DNA of 64,000 bases from positions 271,226 to 335,225 of the forward strand of contig NZ_JAUQSW010000006.1 of assembly GCF_030581075.1 (NCBI RefSeq), written 5' to 3'. Position numbers and translations under genes: made by a program. This document shows, in pieces, positions 34,326 through 43,620 of the stretch (within the stretch, counting starts at the first letter, position 1; every line of letters begins with the position of its first letter). This DNA is from Hymenobacter cheonanensis. GTDB lineage: Bacteria; Bacteroidota; Bacteroidia; Cytophagales; Hymenobacteraceae. The notes beneath the pieces were generated by a model. That model was not told the origin of the DNA. It searched no databases and saw nothing but the letters and a program-made list of their open reading frames with translations.

Positions 34326-36626
34326 TTACAAGGTCACGCTGCCCGTTTGGCGAATGTCGCGCGAGGAGCTGCCGACCAGCAGGTCAAACTTGCCGGGGGC
34401 CAGCACCCAGTCCTTTTTGGCTTCGTCATAATATTTAAACGACTCGGCGGGCAGCGCCAGGGTGATGGTCTTGGTTTCGCCGGGCTTGAGGAAGACCTTT
34501 TCGAAAGCCTTCAGCTCCTTCTCGGGGCGCTTCACGGCCGTTTGGCCGGGCTTGACGTAGAGCTGCACCACCTCGGCGCCGGCCACCGGGCCGGAATTGG
34601 TAACGGTAAGCTTCACGGTGGCGCTCTGCCTGCCGGGCGTCACGGTGAGAGCGCCGTACTTGAAGGTGGTGTAGCTCAGGCCGTGGCCGAAGGCGAACTG
34701 CGGTGCTACGTTGTAGGTGTCGAAGTAGCGGTAGCCCACGTAGATATCGTCTTTGTAGGTTTGCTTCAGCGGGTTGCCGGGCGTGCTAGGGTACTCGCCG
34801 AGCTTCATGGCCGGCGAGTCTTCCAGCTTTACGGGGAAGGTGAAGGGCAGCTTGCCCGACGGGTTCACATCGCCGAACAGGATGTGGGCCAGCGCGTTGC
34901 CGCCTTCCATGCCGGGGTACCAGGCCTCTACAATGCCCTTGGCCTGGCTAACCCAGGCCGACACGTCGATGGGCCCGCCGCCGAGCAGCACCACGGCCGT
35001 GCGGGGGTTGGCGGCCAGTACGGCCTGCACCAGCTCGTCCTGGCCGAAGGGCAGGTTCATGTCGGGCTTATCGACGCCTTCGGCGTCGTAGGCGTTGTCG
35101 CTCCACTTGGTGTAGTCGTAGCCGTGGGTAGAGCCGCCCACGTAAATCACCACGTCGGCGGCCTTGGCGGCGGCCACCGCCTGCTGAATGAGCTGCGGGT
35201 CAGCCTTGTGGTCGCGGGCGATGGTGTAGCCGGGCGAATACGTAACCGCCACCTGGCTACCCAGCTCATTTTTAATACCTTGCAGCGCCGAAATCTCATA
35301 CTTGGCCTTGATTTGACCGCTGCCGCCGCCCATTGAGTTCATGCGCTCGGCATTGGCCCCGATGACAGCCACGGTTTTCACCGACTTCTTGAACGGCAAC
35401 AGGTTGCCCTCGTTTTTGAGCAGCACAATGCCTTCTTCGGCCACTTTGAGGGCGGTGGCCTGGTGCTCCTTGGTGTTGTAGGCGCCGGGCTGGCGCTTGG
35501 CAGGGCCTAGCTGGTGGGTGGCGTACATCACGCGCAGGATGCGGCGTACCTTGTCGTCGAGCACAGGCAGCAGCGTAGGGTCTTTCTTGATGGCGGCCAG
35601 GGCCGGGTCGGCCAGGAAAAAGCGGTCGTAGTAGCTGCGGGCGGGCGCAGCGGCGCCGGCGCTGGCGCTGGCCTGGCTCTGGTCGACATTGCCGTACATC
35701 ATGGCCAGGTCGCTGCCCATTTCGAGGTCGGTGCCGTTGCGCAGCGCCTCCTGCGTATCGTGTACCGAACCCCAGTCGCTCATTACCAACCCTTTAAAGC
35801 CCCATTCCCCTTTCAGAATGGTGTTCATCAAATAGGCGTTTTCGGTGGCGTAGGTGCCCCGAAACTTGTTGTAGGAGCCCATGAGCGAGTATACGCCGCC
35901 CTGCTGCACAGCGGCCTTGAAGCCCGGCAGGTAGATTTCGCGCAGCGCCCGCTCGCTCATGTTCACGTCGATATCGTCGCGGTGGGTTTCCTGGTTATTG
36001 GCCGCGTAGTGCTTCACGCAGGCCGACACGCCCTGGCTTTGCACGCCCTGAATGTAGCCCACCACCATTTTCGACACCAGAAACGGGTCCTCGCTGAGGT
36101 ACTCGAAGTTGCGGCCGTTGAGCGGGGCACGCACGATGTTGATGCCGGGGCCGAGGATAATGTCCTTGCCGCGCGCGTTGGCCTCGCTGCCCAGCACCGT
36201 GCCGTAGGCGTGGCCGAGCGCGGGGTTCCAGGTTGAGGCCAGGGTGTTGTTGGTGGGCATATAGCTACCCGCATCGTCGGCGCCCACGGGCGGCTTCCAG
36301 TTGCGGCCCTGCTCGGGGCGCACGCCGTGCGGCCCGTCGGAGGTCATAACCTCGGGGATGCCCAGGCGCGGCACGCCCCCGGCCGCGAAGGCCGAGTTGG
36401 CGTGAATCATGTGCACTTTTTCTTCCAGTGTGAGCTTGGCGAGCAGGGCGGTGATTTCGGCTTCGTGGCCGAGCAGCGCCTGCTGGGCATTGGGGCTAGC
36501 CATCGACGTAGAAGTAGTAGCCGGACGCGAGCCAGGCTTGGCTTTTTGGGCCTGGGCACCGCCGGTGGCAGCGCAAAACAGCGCCGCCGCCAGCAAAGCC
36601 TGGGCACGAATGGAAGTGTATTGCAT
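34326..36626 (-). CDS. bglX: beta-glucosidase, GH3 (BglX-like)
   Basis: 766-residue exported glycoside hydrolase family 3 enzyme with a signal peptide (1-26, ending AQAQ). The catalytic nucleophile is D284 in GLVMSDWGS; substrate-binding motifs include TSDGPHG (95-101), NGRNFEYLSEDP (170-181) and KHYAANNQE (205-213). The second alpha/beta domain follows, and a fibronectin III-like domain occupies about the last 90 residues. It releases glucose from beta-glucan oligosaccharides in the periplasm. It is divergent from the GH30 gene, with a 168-bp control region between. Confidence 0.93.
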   Translation of the reverse strand: MQYTSIRAQALLAAALFCAATGGAQAQKAKPGSRPATTSTSMASPNAQQALLGHEAEITALLAKLTLEEKVHMIHANSAFAAGGVPRLGIPEVMTSDGPHGVRPEQGRNWKPPVGADDAGSYMPTNNTLASTWNPALGHAYGTVLGSEANARGKDIILGPGINIVRAPLNGRNFEYLSEDPFLVSKMVVGYIQGVQSQGVSACVKHYAANNQETHRDDIDVNMSERALREIYLPGFKAAVQQGGVYSLMGSYNKFRGTYATENAYLMNTILKGEWGFKGLVMSDWGSVHDTQEALRNGTDLEMGSDLAMMYGNVDQSQASASAGAAAPARSYYDRFFLADPALAAIKKDPTLLPVLDDKVRRILRVMYATHQLGPAKRQPGAYNTKEHQATALKVAEEGIVLLKNEGNLLPFKKSVKTVAVIGANAERMNSMGGGSGQIKAKYEISALQGIKNELGSQVAVTYSPGYTIARDHKADPQLIQQAVAAAKAADVVIYVGGSTHGYDYTKWSDNAYDAEGVDKPDMNLPFGQDELVQAVLAANPRTAVVLLGGGPIDVSAWVSQAKGIVEAWYPGMEGGNALAHILFGDVNPSGKLPFTFPVKLEDSPAMKLGEYPSTPGNPLKQTYKDDIYVGYRYFDTYNVAPQFAFGHGLSYTTFKYGALTVTPGRQSATVKLTVTNSGPVAGAEVVQLYVKPGQTAVKRPEKELKAFEKVFLKPGETKTITLALPAESFKYYDEAKKDWVLAPGKFDLLVGSSSRDIRQTGSVTL

Positions 36627-36742
36627 GCAGCAAGACAGGGAAATAAGGGTGGGAAAAGGCAGCTTGGCCGCGGCCAGGGCTAGCGGTGGCCGAAGTTATG
36701 GGCTAGCGGGGCAGCCCGCTCGCTTTTTCTGCGGCGGGCCGC

Positions 36743-36750
36743 TACCTTTA
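36743..36750 (+). promoter_or_regulatory. -7-like box before GH30 gene
   Basis: TACCTTTA differs from TAnnTTTG at the last base, 44 bp before the ATG at 36795. Confidence 0.35.
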
Positions 36751-36794
36751 GCCGCCACCCCTGCCCAAAGCTTCGCTTTCCCACCCGACTGTAT

Positions 36795-38231
36795 ATGCCA
36801 ATTAAGCTACTTGCTATCAGCTTACTGCTAGCCCCAGGCCTAGCCCGGGCCCAGGGCAGCGCCGAGTGGGTAACAACTACCGTCACCGCGCCCTGGCAAA
36901 CCCGGCCGGCGCTGCGCGCCACGGCTGCCCCCGCCGGCCCGGCCGATGTGACCATCGACCTCGCTAGGCCCGCCCAAACGATTACCGGCTTCGGCGCCTG
37001 CTTTAATGAGCTGGGCTGGACTTCGCTGAGCTTGCTGCCGGCCGCCGACCGCGATAAGGTGTTTCGGGAGCTGTTTGCGCCGGGCGTGGGGGCCAGTTTC
37101 ACCATTTGCCGGATGCCGGTGGGGGCCAATGACTTCTCGCGCGACTGGTACTCGTATGACGAAACGCCGGGCGATTTTGCGATGCAGCATTTCAGCATTG
37201 CCAACGACCGCGAAACGCTCATTCCCTTCATCAGGCAAGCCCAGCGGCAGTACCCGGCCCTGCGCCTGTGGGCCTCGCCCTGGAGCCCGCCCACCTGGAT
37301 GAAGCGCAACCAGCACTACGCCGCCGCGGCCGTGCTACCCGAGTACCGCAAGGCGTTTCCGACCCTGGCCGACAACGGGCTAGCCCCCGACAAGCAGGGC
37401 CAGGAGGGCCACGACCTGTTCATTCAGGAGGACAAGTACTTCGCGGCCTACGCCCTATACTTCGCCAAGTTCATCGAGGCCTACCGCCAGGAGGGCATTA
37501 CGGTGGGCATGGTAATGCCGCAGAATGAATTCAACTCGGCCCAGGTTTTCCCGAGCTGCCCCTGGACGGCCACCGGGCTGGCCCGCTTCGTGGGCTACCT
37601 GGGGCCGCAGATGCAGAAGCTGAAAACCGACGTGTTCTTCGGCACGATGGAGCGGGCCAACGAGGCCCTGGTCGATACCGTGCTGCGCGACCCGCGCAGC
37701 GCGCCCTACGTGCACGGCGTGGGCTTTCAGTGGGCCGGCAAGGGGGCCATTGCCGGCATTCACCGGCGCTACCCCAGCCTGGCGCTCTACCAGAGCGAGC
37801 AGGAATGCGGCGATGGCCAGAACGACTGGAAATACTGTCGCTACACCTGGAGCCTCATGCGCCACTACCTCAGCAGCGGCGCCAATGCCTACCTGTACTG
37901 GAACATTGCCCTGCGCCAGGGCGGCCTCAGCCGCTGGGGCTGGCGCCAAAACTCGCTGCTGACCGTGGACGAGGCCAGCCGCACCTACCGCTGGACGCCC
38001 GAGTACTACCTGCTCAAGCACCTGAGCCACTACGTGTTGACGGGCGCTAAACGATTGACTACCAGCGGCCAGTTCGACAATGTGCTAGCCTTCCAAAACC
38101 CCGATAAAAGCATTATTCTCGTGGCCCAAAACCCCGATGCCGCGCCGCGCACCGTGGCCATTCGGGTGGGCCAGCGGGTGCTCACGCCCCGGCTGCCGGC
38201 CGATTCTTTCAGTACGCTGGTGCTGCGCTAG
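36795..38231 (+). CDS. glycoside hydrolase family 30
   Basis: 478-residue secreted enzyme (signal peptide 1-20, ending ARAQ) with a TIM barrel and side beta-sandwich of the glucosylceramidase/GH30 type. The acid/base is E245 in MPQNEFNS and the nucleophile E335 in YQSEQECGDG. ITGFGACFNELGWTSL and LWASPWSPPTWMK are conserved in the family. Bacteroidota GH30 members of this kind are usually endo- or exo-beta-1,6-glucanases; the specificity is not proven here. It is followed by a second GH3 gene after 33 bp, probably in one operon. Confidence 0.9.
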   Translation: MPIKLLAISLLLAPGLARAQGSAEWVTTTVTAPWQTRPALRATAAPAGPADVTIDLARPAQTITGFGACFNELGWTSLSLLPAADRDKVFRELFAPGVGASFTICRMPVGANDFSRDWYSYDETPGDFAMQHFSIANDRETLIPFIRQAQRQYPALRLWASPWSPPTWMKRNQHYAAAAVLPEYRKAFPTLADNGLAPDKQGQEGHDLFIQEDKYFAAYALYFAKFIEAYRQEGITVGMVMPQNEFNSAQVFPSCPWTATGLARFVGYLGPQMQKLKTDVFFGTMERANEALVDTVLRDPRSAPYVHGVGFQWAGKGAIAGIHRRYPSLALYQSEQECGDGQNDWKYCRYTWSLMRHYLSSGANAYLYWNIALRQGGLSRWGWRQNSLLTVDEASRTYRWTPEYYLLKHLSHYVLTGAKRLTTSGQFDNVLAFQNPDKSIILVAQNPDAAPRTVAIRVGQRVLTPRLPADSFSTLVLR

Positions 38232-38264
38232 GCTCTCATTTTCACCATTTTCACCTTCCGTCTT

Positions 38265-40664
38265 ATGTCCACCCCCTACTCCAACCTGCGGCCCACCCCC
38301 TTTAGGCCGCCGGCCCTGCGCCTGCTGGCGCTGGCCGCCCTGCTTGGCGCGTCCAGCCCCGCCCGCGCCCAAACCGCTAGCCCGCCCCAGCTCGGCAAGG
38401 CCAGTATTAAGGAAATTCTGGCGGCCCTCACCACCGAGGAAAAAGTAAAGCTGGTGGTTGGCATGGGCTTTTACCCCTCGGGCTTTCCCGAAGGCCTGCT
38501 GCCGCCCGGCAACCCCGGCGACCGTGAGGTGCCCGAAAAAGTGCCCGGCGCGGCCGGCCGCACCCACGCCATTGCCCGGCTGGGCATCCCATCGCTCACG
38601 CTTTCGGATGGGCCGGCGGGCGTGCGCATCGACGCCATTCGGGGCAAAGACAGTACGAAGACGTACTACGCCACGGCCTTCCCGGTGGCTACGCTGCTCG
38701 CCTCCAGCTGGGACACCACGCTGGTGCGCCGCGTGGGCGTGGCCTTCGGCAGCGAGGTGCGCGACTTTGGCATCGACGTGCTGCTGGCGCCGGGCATGAA
38801 CATTCACCGCAACCCGCTGGGCGGGCGCAACTTCGAGTACTACTCCGAAGACCCGGTGGTGGCCGGCAACGTGGCGGCGGCGTTTGTGAACGGCATTGAG
38901 AGCAACGGCGTGGGCACGTCCATCAAGCACTTTGCGCTTAACAACCAGGAATTTAACCGTATGCAGCTCAACTCGCACATCAACGAGCGGGCGCTGCGCG
39001 AAGTCTACCTCAAGGGCTTTCAGCTGGCGGTGAAAAAGTCGCAGCCCTGGACGGTGATGTCGTCTTACAACAAGATAAACGGCACTTACACCTCCGAAAG
39101 CCACGACCTGCTCACGAGCCTGCTGCGCCAGGAATGGGGCTTTAAGGGGCTGGTGATGACTGACTGGTACGGCGGCGCCGACGCCGTAGCGCAGCTCAAG
39201 GCCGGCAACGATTTGCTGGAGCCCGGCACCTACAAGCAGACGCAGGCCATTTTGGCGGGCCTCCAAAGCGGCCAGCTCACCTCGGCCCAGCTCGACCAAA
39301 ACGTGACCCGCGTGCTGGAGCTGGTGTTGAAGTCGCCCACTTTCAAGGGCTACAAATACAGCAGCCAGCCGGCCCTGAAGGCCAACGCCGCCGTGGCCCG
39401 CCAGGCCGCCGCCGAGAGCATGGTGCTGCTGCGCAACGAGGCCAGGGCCCTGCCCCTGGCGGCTGGCCAGCAGGTGGCGCTGTTTGGCAATACCTCTTAC
39501 AGCCTCATTGCGGGCGGCACGGGCAGCGGCGACGTGAACCGCGCCTACACCGTGTCGCTGGCGCAGGGCCTGAGTAGCGCGGGTTTCACGGTGGCCACGG
39601 CCCCTGGCCAGGCCTACGCGCAGTACCTGAAAGTTGAAAAAGCCAAGCTGCCCAAGAAGAAAAACTTTTTCGACCCGGTGCCCGTCATTCCCGAAATGAT
39701 GCCCGACGCGGCCATGCTGGCGCAGCAAGCCCAGGCAGCCGACGTGGCCCTCATCACGCTGGGGCGCAGCGCCGGCGAGGGCGGCGACCGCCAGGTGGCC
39801 GACGACTTCGACCTGACGGCCGCCGAGCAGGCCCTGCTCAAGCAGGTAGCCACGGCCTTCCACGCCCAGGGCAAAAAGGTGGTGGTTATCCTCAACACCG
39901 GCGGCGTAATGGAGGTGGCTAGCTGGCGCAACCAGGCCGATGCCATCTTGCTGGGCTGGCAGCCCGGCCAGGAGGGCGGCCACGCGCTGGCCGACGTGCT
40001 GAGCGGCCAGGTAGCGCCGTCGGGCAAGCTCGCCACTACGTTTCCGGTGGCGTATGCCGATGTGCCCTACGCGGCCGACTTTCCGGGCAAGCTGCTGGCT
40101 AGCACTGATAAAGGCAACTCGCTCTCGGGTCAGCCTTCCGAAAACTTTTATAATGAAGGTATTTACGTCGGCTACCGCTACTACAACACCTTCAAGGTAA
40201 AGCCGGCCTATGAGTTTGGCTATGGCTTGAGCTACAGCACCTTCACCTACGGCAAGCTGCAACTCAGCGCGCCTTCGCTGGCGGGCAAAATTACGGCCAG
40301 CCTCAAAGTGACCAACAGCGGCGCCGTGGCGGGCAAGGAAGTGGTGCAGCTTTACGTGCACGCCCCAAAAGGCACCCTGGCCAAGCCCGAGAGCGAGCTG
40401 CGCGCCTTTGCCAAAACCAATCTGCTAGCCCCCGGCCAGTCGCAAACCCTCACCTTCACCCTCACCGCCGCCGACCTGGCCTCGTACAACACGGCCGCCG
40501 AGGCCTGGCAGACCGATGCCGGCACCTACACGGCCCGCGCCGGGGCCTCGTCGCTCGACATTCGCCAGTCGGCCACCTTCACCGTGCCCAAGCTGGTAGT
40601 GGTGCAGAAAAGCCGCCGGCTGCTAGCCCCGCAAAGCCCCGTAAAGGAGCTGAGCGCAAAGTAA
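38265..40664 (+). CDS. beta-glucosidase, GH3
   Basis: 799-residue exported GH3 enzyme, N-terminus with a signal peptide ending near residue 36 (ARAQ). The nucleophile is D300 in GLVMTDWYGG; SDGPAGVR (114-121), GGRNFEYYSEDP (187-198) and KHFALNNQE (221-229) are the matching motifs. It has an insertion in the second domain around LPKKKNFFDPVPVIPEMMP and a C-terminal fibronectin III-like domain. It is only distantly similar to BglX at 34326, so the two are not a recent duplication. Likely completes hydrolysis of oligosaccharides made by the GH30 enzyme. Confidence 0.92.
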   Translation: MSTPYSNLRPTPFRPPALRLLALAALLGASSPARAQTASPPQLGKASIKEILAALTTEEKVKLVVGMGFYPSGFPEGLLPPGNPGDREVPEKVPGAAGRTHAIARLGIPSLTLSDGPAGVRIDAIRGKDSTKTYYATAFPVATLLASSWDTTLVRRVGVAFGSEVRDFGIDVLLAPGMNIHRNPLGGRNFEYYSEDPVVAGNVAAAFVNGIESNGVGTSIKHFALNNQEFNRMQLNSHINERALREVYLKGFQLAVKKSQPWTVMSSYNKINGTYTSESHDLLTSLLRQEWGFKGLVMTDWYGGADAVAQLKAGNDLLEPGTYKQTQAILAGLQSGQLTSAQLDQNVTRVLELVLKSPTFKGYKYSSQPALKANAAVARQAAAESMVLLRNEARALPLAAGQQVALFGNTSYSLIAGGTGSGDVNRAYTVSLAQGLSSAGFTVATAPGQAYAQYLKVEKAKLPKKKNFFDPVPVIPEMMPDAAMLAQQAQAADVALITLGRSAGEGGDRQVADDFDLTAAEQALLKQVATAFHAQGKKVVVILNTGGVMEVASWRNQADAILLGWQPGQEGGHALADVLSGQVAPSGKLATTFPVAYADVPYAADFPGKLLASTDKGNSLSGQPSENFYNEGIYVGYRYYNTFKVKPAYEFGYGLSYSTFTYGKLQLSAPSLAGKITASLKVTNSGAVAGKEVVQLYVHAPKGTLAKPESELRAFAKTNLLAPGQSQTLTFTLTAADLASYNTAAEAWQTDAGTYTARAGASSLDIRQSATFTVPKLVVVQKSRRLLAPQSPVKELSAK

Positions 40665-40667
40665 CCC

Positions 40668-40739
40668 GGTTGATTTCCAGCAGAAAAAAAGGCTTCCCGA
40701 TGGTATCGGGAAGCCTTTTTTTTCTGCTGGAAATCAACC
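40668..40739. terminator. long bidirectional terminator hairpin
   Basis: About 34-bp nearly perfect arms (GGTTGATTTCCAGCAG, then A7, then GGCTTCCCGAT) around a 3-nt loop, between convergent genes. The only irregularity is 7 As against 8 Ts. The inner part is a normal terminator; the outer 16 bp extend it. Confidence 0.9.
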
Positions 40740-40741
40740 AG

Positions 40742-41011
40742 CTACATGGTAGAGGCCGGCTGACTCTTCATTTTCGTCTTGCCGTTTTTGCGCTTCATGG
40801 CGCGGTTGCTGCGCATGGTCGGCTTATCGGCTGGATTGGTCTGGATAAAGCCGGTATTAGCCTGGGTTTCAATGGTGGCATCGGGCTTGGGAGCCGAGGT
40901 AGAACTTGCGGGCGAAGTTGTGCTCGGGGGCGGGGTGCCCATAGGCGTTTGCGCCGAAGCGGTGAAAGCAGTCCCGGCTACCAGGGCGCAGGCAAAAAAG
41001 AGATTTTTCAT
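40742..41011 (-). CDS. small secreted Ser/Thr/Lys-rich protein
   Basis: 89-residue protein with a clear signal peptide (MKNLFFACALVAGTAFTASA, cleavage near residue 21). The mature part is low complexity, rich in Pro, Ser, Thr and, toward the C-terminus, Lys/Arg. No family is recognised. The start codon is fixed by the signal peptide. It is convergent with the GH3 gene, sharing its terminator. Confidence 0.6.
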   Translation of the reverse strand: MKNLFFACALVAGTAFTASAQTPMGTPPPSTTSPASSTSAPKPDATIETQANTGFIQTNPADKPTMRSNRAMKRKNGKTKMKSQPASTM

Positions 41012-41091
41012 GGGAAAGAGAATTTAAGAAGAAGTGAGCCAGCAAGTTGAACCCTGATACTACGCGGGATATCCGCCAGGGTTAGCCTGCC

Positions 41092-42159
41092 TTAGTTATC
41101 AGTAACGGGCACGCGGGGCTCGGCGCCCGATTCGCGCGGCACGCCGGCATCCTGGAGCGGCGCTTTGCTGGCCAGAAACAGGCCGATGGTGGCGGCCAGG
41201 CCCGTGGCCACTACCACACCGGCCACCACCGGGTTGAGGCGGGCGCGGGTGTAGAGGCTGGTTTTCATCACGTGGCCGGGGTTGTGGCCGTGCACCCGGG
41301 CGTGGGGGCCATTGGGGCGGTGCAGCGAGCCGGCGGGGTCTACGGCGCGGGTGCCGTCCTGCTTTTGCTGGGCCACGCCGGTTTTGGCTTCTACCCAGTC
41401 CATTACGCCGGGCACGTATTTATTCACGCTGCTCATGATTTTGCCGCCGCCGCCCACAAATACGTCGCGCATGGGGTTCACGGCGGCGTGCAGAATGGCG
41501 TTGGCCACCTCCTCGGGGGCATATACGGGCTGGGGCAGCTTGGGCTTCTCAGCCAGATAGTTGCGGGCGTGGTCGGGGAAGGGGGTATTGATGGCCGCCG
41601 GCTTGATGAGCGTTACCGACACGGGCGCTTTCTCATCGGCCAGCTCGATGCGCAGGGCATCGGTAAAGCCCTTCACGGCGTGCTTGCTGGAGGCGTACAT
41701 GCCCTGGATGGGCACCGACACGTCCGATACCACGCTGCCCAGGTTGATAAGCGCCCCGCCGTGTTTTTTGAGGTGCTTGATGGCTTCGAGCGACCCATTC
41801 ACAATACCCCAGAAGTTGGTGTCGTAAAGGCGCTTAAAGTCCTCAAGGTTGCCCTGCTCAAGCTTGCCCCACATGCCCACGCCGGCATTGTTGACCCAGG
41901 TATCGAAGCCGCCAAAGTTGGCGTGCGCGGCGTGGTGGATGCGGCGCACGGCGGCGGGGTCGGCCACGTCGGCGGCCACAGTCACAACCTTGCCGCCCAG
42001 CTGGCGGGCCACGGTGTCGAGGTCGGGCTGCGAGCGGGCGGCCAGCACGAGGCGGGCGCCGGCCTTGGCGGCGGCTTTGGCCGTGGCTAGCCCAATGCCG
42101 CTGGTGGCGCCGGTGATAACGATAACTTGCTGGTCGAGGGGTTTGAGCTTGACGGACAT
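41092..42159 (-). CDS. SDR family oxidoreductase with C-terminal membrane anchor
   Basis: 355-residue short-chain dehydrogenase/reductase. The cofactor loop TGATSGIG is at residues 16-23, NNAG near 93, and the catalytic YASSK near 160. After the ~250-residue Rossmann domain there is an extension ending in one TM helix (VVAGVVVATGLAATIGLFLA) and a short acidic tail, so the protein is probably membrane tethered. AARSQ after beta-2 fits NADP preference. The substrate is unknown. Confidence 0.88.
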   Translation of the reverse strand: MSVKLKPLDQQVIVITGATSGIGLATAKAAAKAGARLVLAARSQPDLDTVARQLGGKVVTVAADVADPAAVRRIHHAAHANFGGFDTWVNNAGVGMWGKLEQGNLEDFKRLYDTNFWGIVNGSLEAIKHLKKHGGALINLGSVVSDVSVPIQGMYASSKHAVKGFTDALRIELADEKAPVSVTLIKPAAINTPFPDHARNYLAEKPKLPQPVYAPEEVANAILHAAVNPMRDVFVGGGGKIMSSVNKYVPGVMDWVEAKTGVAQQKQDGTRAVDPAGSLHRPNGPHARVHGHNPGHVMKTSLYTRARLNPVVAGVVVATGLAATIGLFLASKAPLQDAGVPRESGAEPRVPVTDN

Positions 42160-42265
42160 CGGGGAGGAGGTGGAAAAGGATAGTTGGAACGGCTGGGCCG
42201 GGCTTGCTTCTACGGGCGGCCGCAGTAAATGGATAAGGCGGAGGTTGCGCCGCCGGGGCTGGCCC

Positions 42266-42273
42266 TACCTTTG
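42266..42273 (+). promoter_or_regulatory. -7 box of dxr
   Basis: TACCTTTG with TTG at 42245-42247 as a possible -33 element (18 bp spacer), 24 bp before the dxr ATG. One of the best promoter candidates in the window. Confidence 0.6.
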
Positions 42274-42297
42274 GGCTTCCATTCCCAACCCTCGCGC

Positions 42298-43479
42298 ATG
42301 GCGGATTTTTTTTCTCAACAAGCTTCTCTTAAATCGCTGGCGCTGCTGGGCTCCACGGGTTCCATCGGCACGCAGGCCCTGGAAGTGGTGCGCGAGCAGC
42401 CGGGCCGGTTTCGGGTGGCGGTGCTCACGGCCGGGCGCCAGTGGCAGCTGCTGGTGGCGCAGGCCCAGGAGTTTCGGCCGGCGGCCGTGGTTATCAGCGA
42501 CGAGTTTTACCACGAAGTGAAAGCTGCCCTGGCCGGCCAGCCCGAAACCCAGGTGCTGGCCGGCGCCGCGGCCCTGGCCGAAGTAGTGCAGCGCCCCGAC
42601 GTCGACGTGGTGCTTACGGCCCTGGTCGGCTACGCCGGGCTGGTGCCCACGGTGGCCGCCATCCGGGCCGGCAAGGCCATTGCCCTGGCCAACAAGGAAA
42701 CCCTGGTAGTAGCCGGCGAGCTGATAACCAAGCTGGTGCGCGAGCACGGCGTGGCGCTGCTGCCCGTCGATTCGGAGCACTCGGCCATCTTCCAGTGCCT
42801 GGCCGGCGAGGCCCAGAATCCCATCGAAAAAGTTATTCTCACCGCCTCGGGCGGGCCTTTCCGGGGGCGCGGGGCTAGCGAGCTGGCGCATATTACCAAA
42901 GCCCAGGCCCTGAAGCATCCCAACTGGACGATGGGCGCCAAAATCACCATCGATTCGGCCACGCTCATGAACAAGGGCCTCGAAGTAATTGAGGCCAAGT
43001 GGCTGTTCGGCCTTGACAATGAGCAGATTGAAGCCGTGGTGCATCCCCAAAGCATCGTGCACTCGCTGGTGCAGTTTCAGGATGGCTCGCTGAAGGCGCA
43101 GCTAGGCCTGCCCGATATGAAGTTGCCCATCCAGTACGCGCTGGGCTACCCCGCGCGCCTGCGGAATGAATTTCCCCGGTTTTCGTTTCTCGATTATCCC
43201 ACCCTCACCTTCGAGGCGCCCGACCTGGGCACGTTTCGGCACCTGCCGCTGGCCTACGCGGCCATGCGGCGCGGCGGCACCGCCGCCTGCGTGCTCAACG
43301 CCGCCAACGAGGTGGCGGTGGCCGCCTTTTTGCAAGACAAGGTCAGCTTCTTGGGCATGGCCGACGTGGTAGCCGGGAGCCTGGAAAGGGTGCCGTATCT
43401 TGCAGCCCCAACCCTGGCCGACTACGCCGCTACTGACTTGGAAGCACGTAGAATCGCTACTGAGTTACTTGACAAATAA
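42298..43479 (+). CDS. dxr: 1-deoxy-D-xylulose 5-phosphate reductoisomerase
   Basis: Second enzyme of the MEP isoprenoid pathway: converts DXP to MEP with NADPH. The 393-residue protein has LLGSTGSIGTQAL (NADPH loop, residues 17-27), ANKETLV, PVDSEHSAIFQCL with metal ligands D158 and E160, TASGGPFRG, and the C-terminal NAANEVAVAAF. I chose the ATG at 42298 because it follows the -7 box and gives the standard length; the frame is open 23 codons further upstream. rseP lies downstream, separated by a REP hairpin, an order common in Bacteroidota. Confidence 0.96.
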   Translation: MADFFSQQASLKSLALLGSTGSIGTQALEVVREQPGRFRVAVLTAGRQWQLLVAQAQEFRPAAVVISDEFYHEVKAALAGQPETQVLAGAAALAEVVQRPDVDVVLTALVGYAGLVPTVAAIRAGKAIALANKETLVVAGELITKLVREHGVALLPVDSEHSAIFQCLAGEAQNPIEKVILTASGGPFRGRGASELAHITKAQALKHPNWTMGAKITIDSATLMNKGLEVIEAKWLFGLDNEQIEAVVHPQSIVHSLVQFQDGSLKAQLGLPDMKLPIQYALGYPARLRNEFPRFSFLDYPTLTFEAPDLGTFRHLPLAYAAMRRGGTAACVLNAANEVAVAAFLQDKVSFLGMADVVAGSLERVPYLAAPTLADYAATDLEARRIATELLDK

Positions 43480-43501
43480 TTACCTGACACCCGATACGTC
43501 T

Positions 43502-43591
43502 GTCATGCTGAGCTTGCCGAAGCATCTTGCTCGCTTCGTTGAAAAGCACTCGAAAGATGCGAGCGAGATGCTTCGGCAAGCTCAGCATGAC
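43502..43591. repeat. REP-like inverted repeat, GTCATGCTGAGC type
   Basis: 33-nt arms (43502-43534 and 43559-43591) with one mismatch, each containing GTCATGCTGAGCTTGCCGAA. It fills the dxr-rseP gap and belongs to the same family as 13472-13576. Confidence 0.9.
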
Positions 43592-43620
43592 GGTTAGTTA
43601 TTACCTACAAACCCCTCTCT

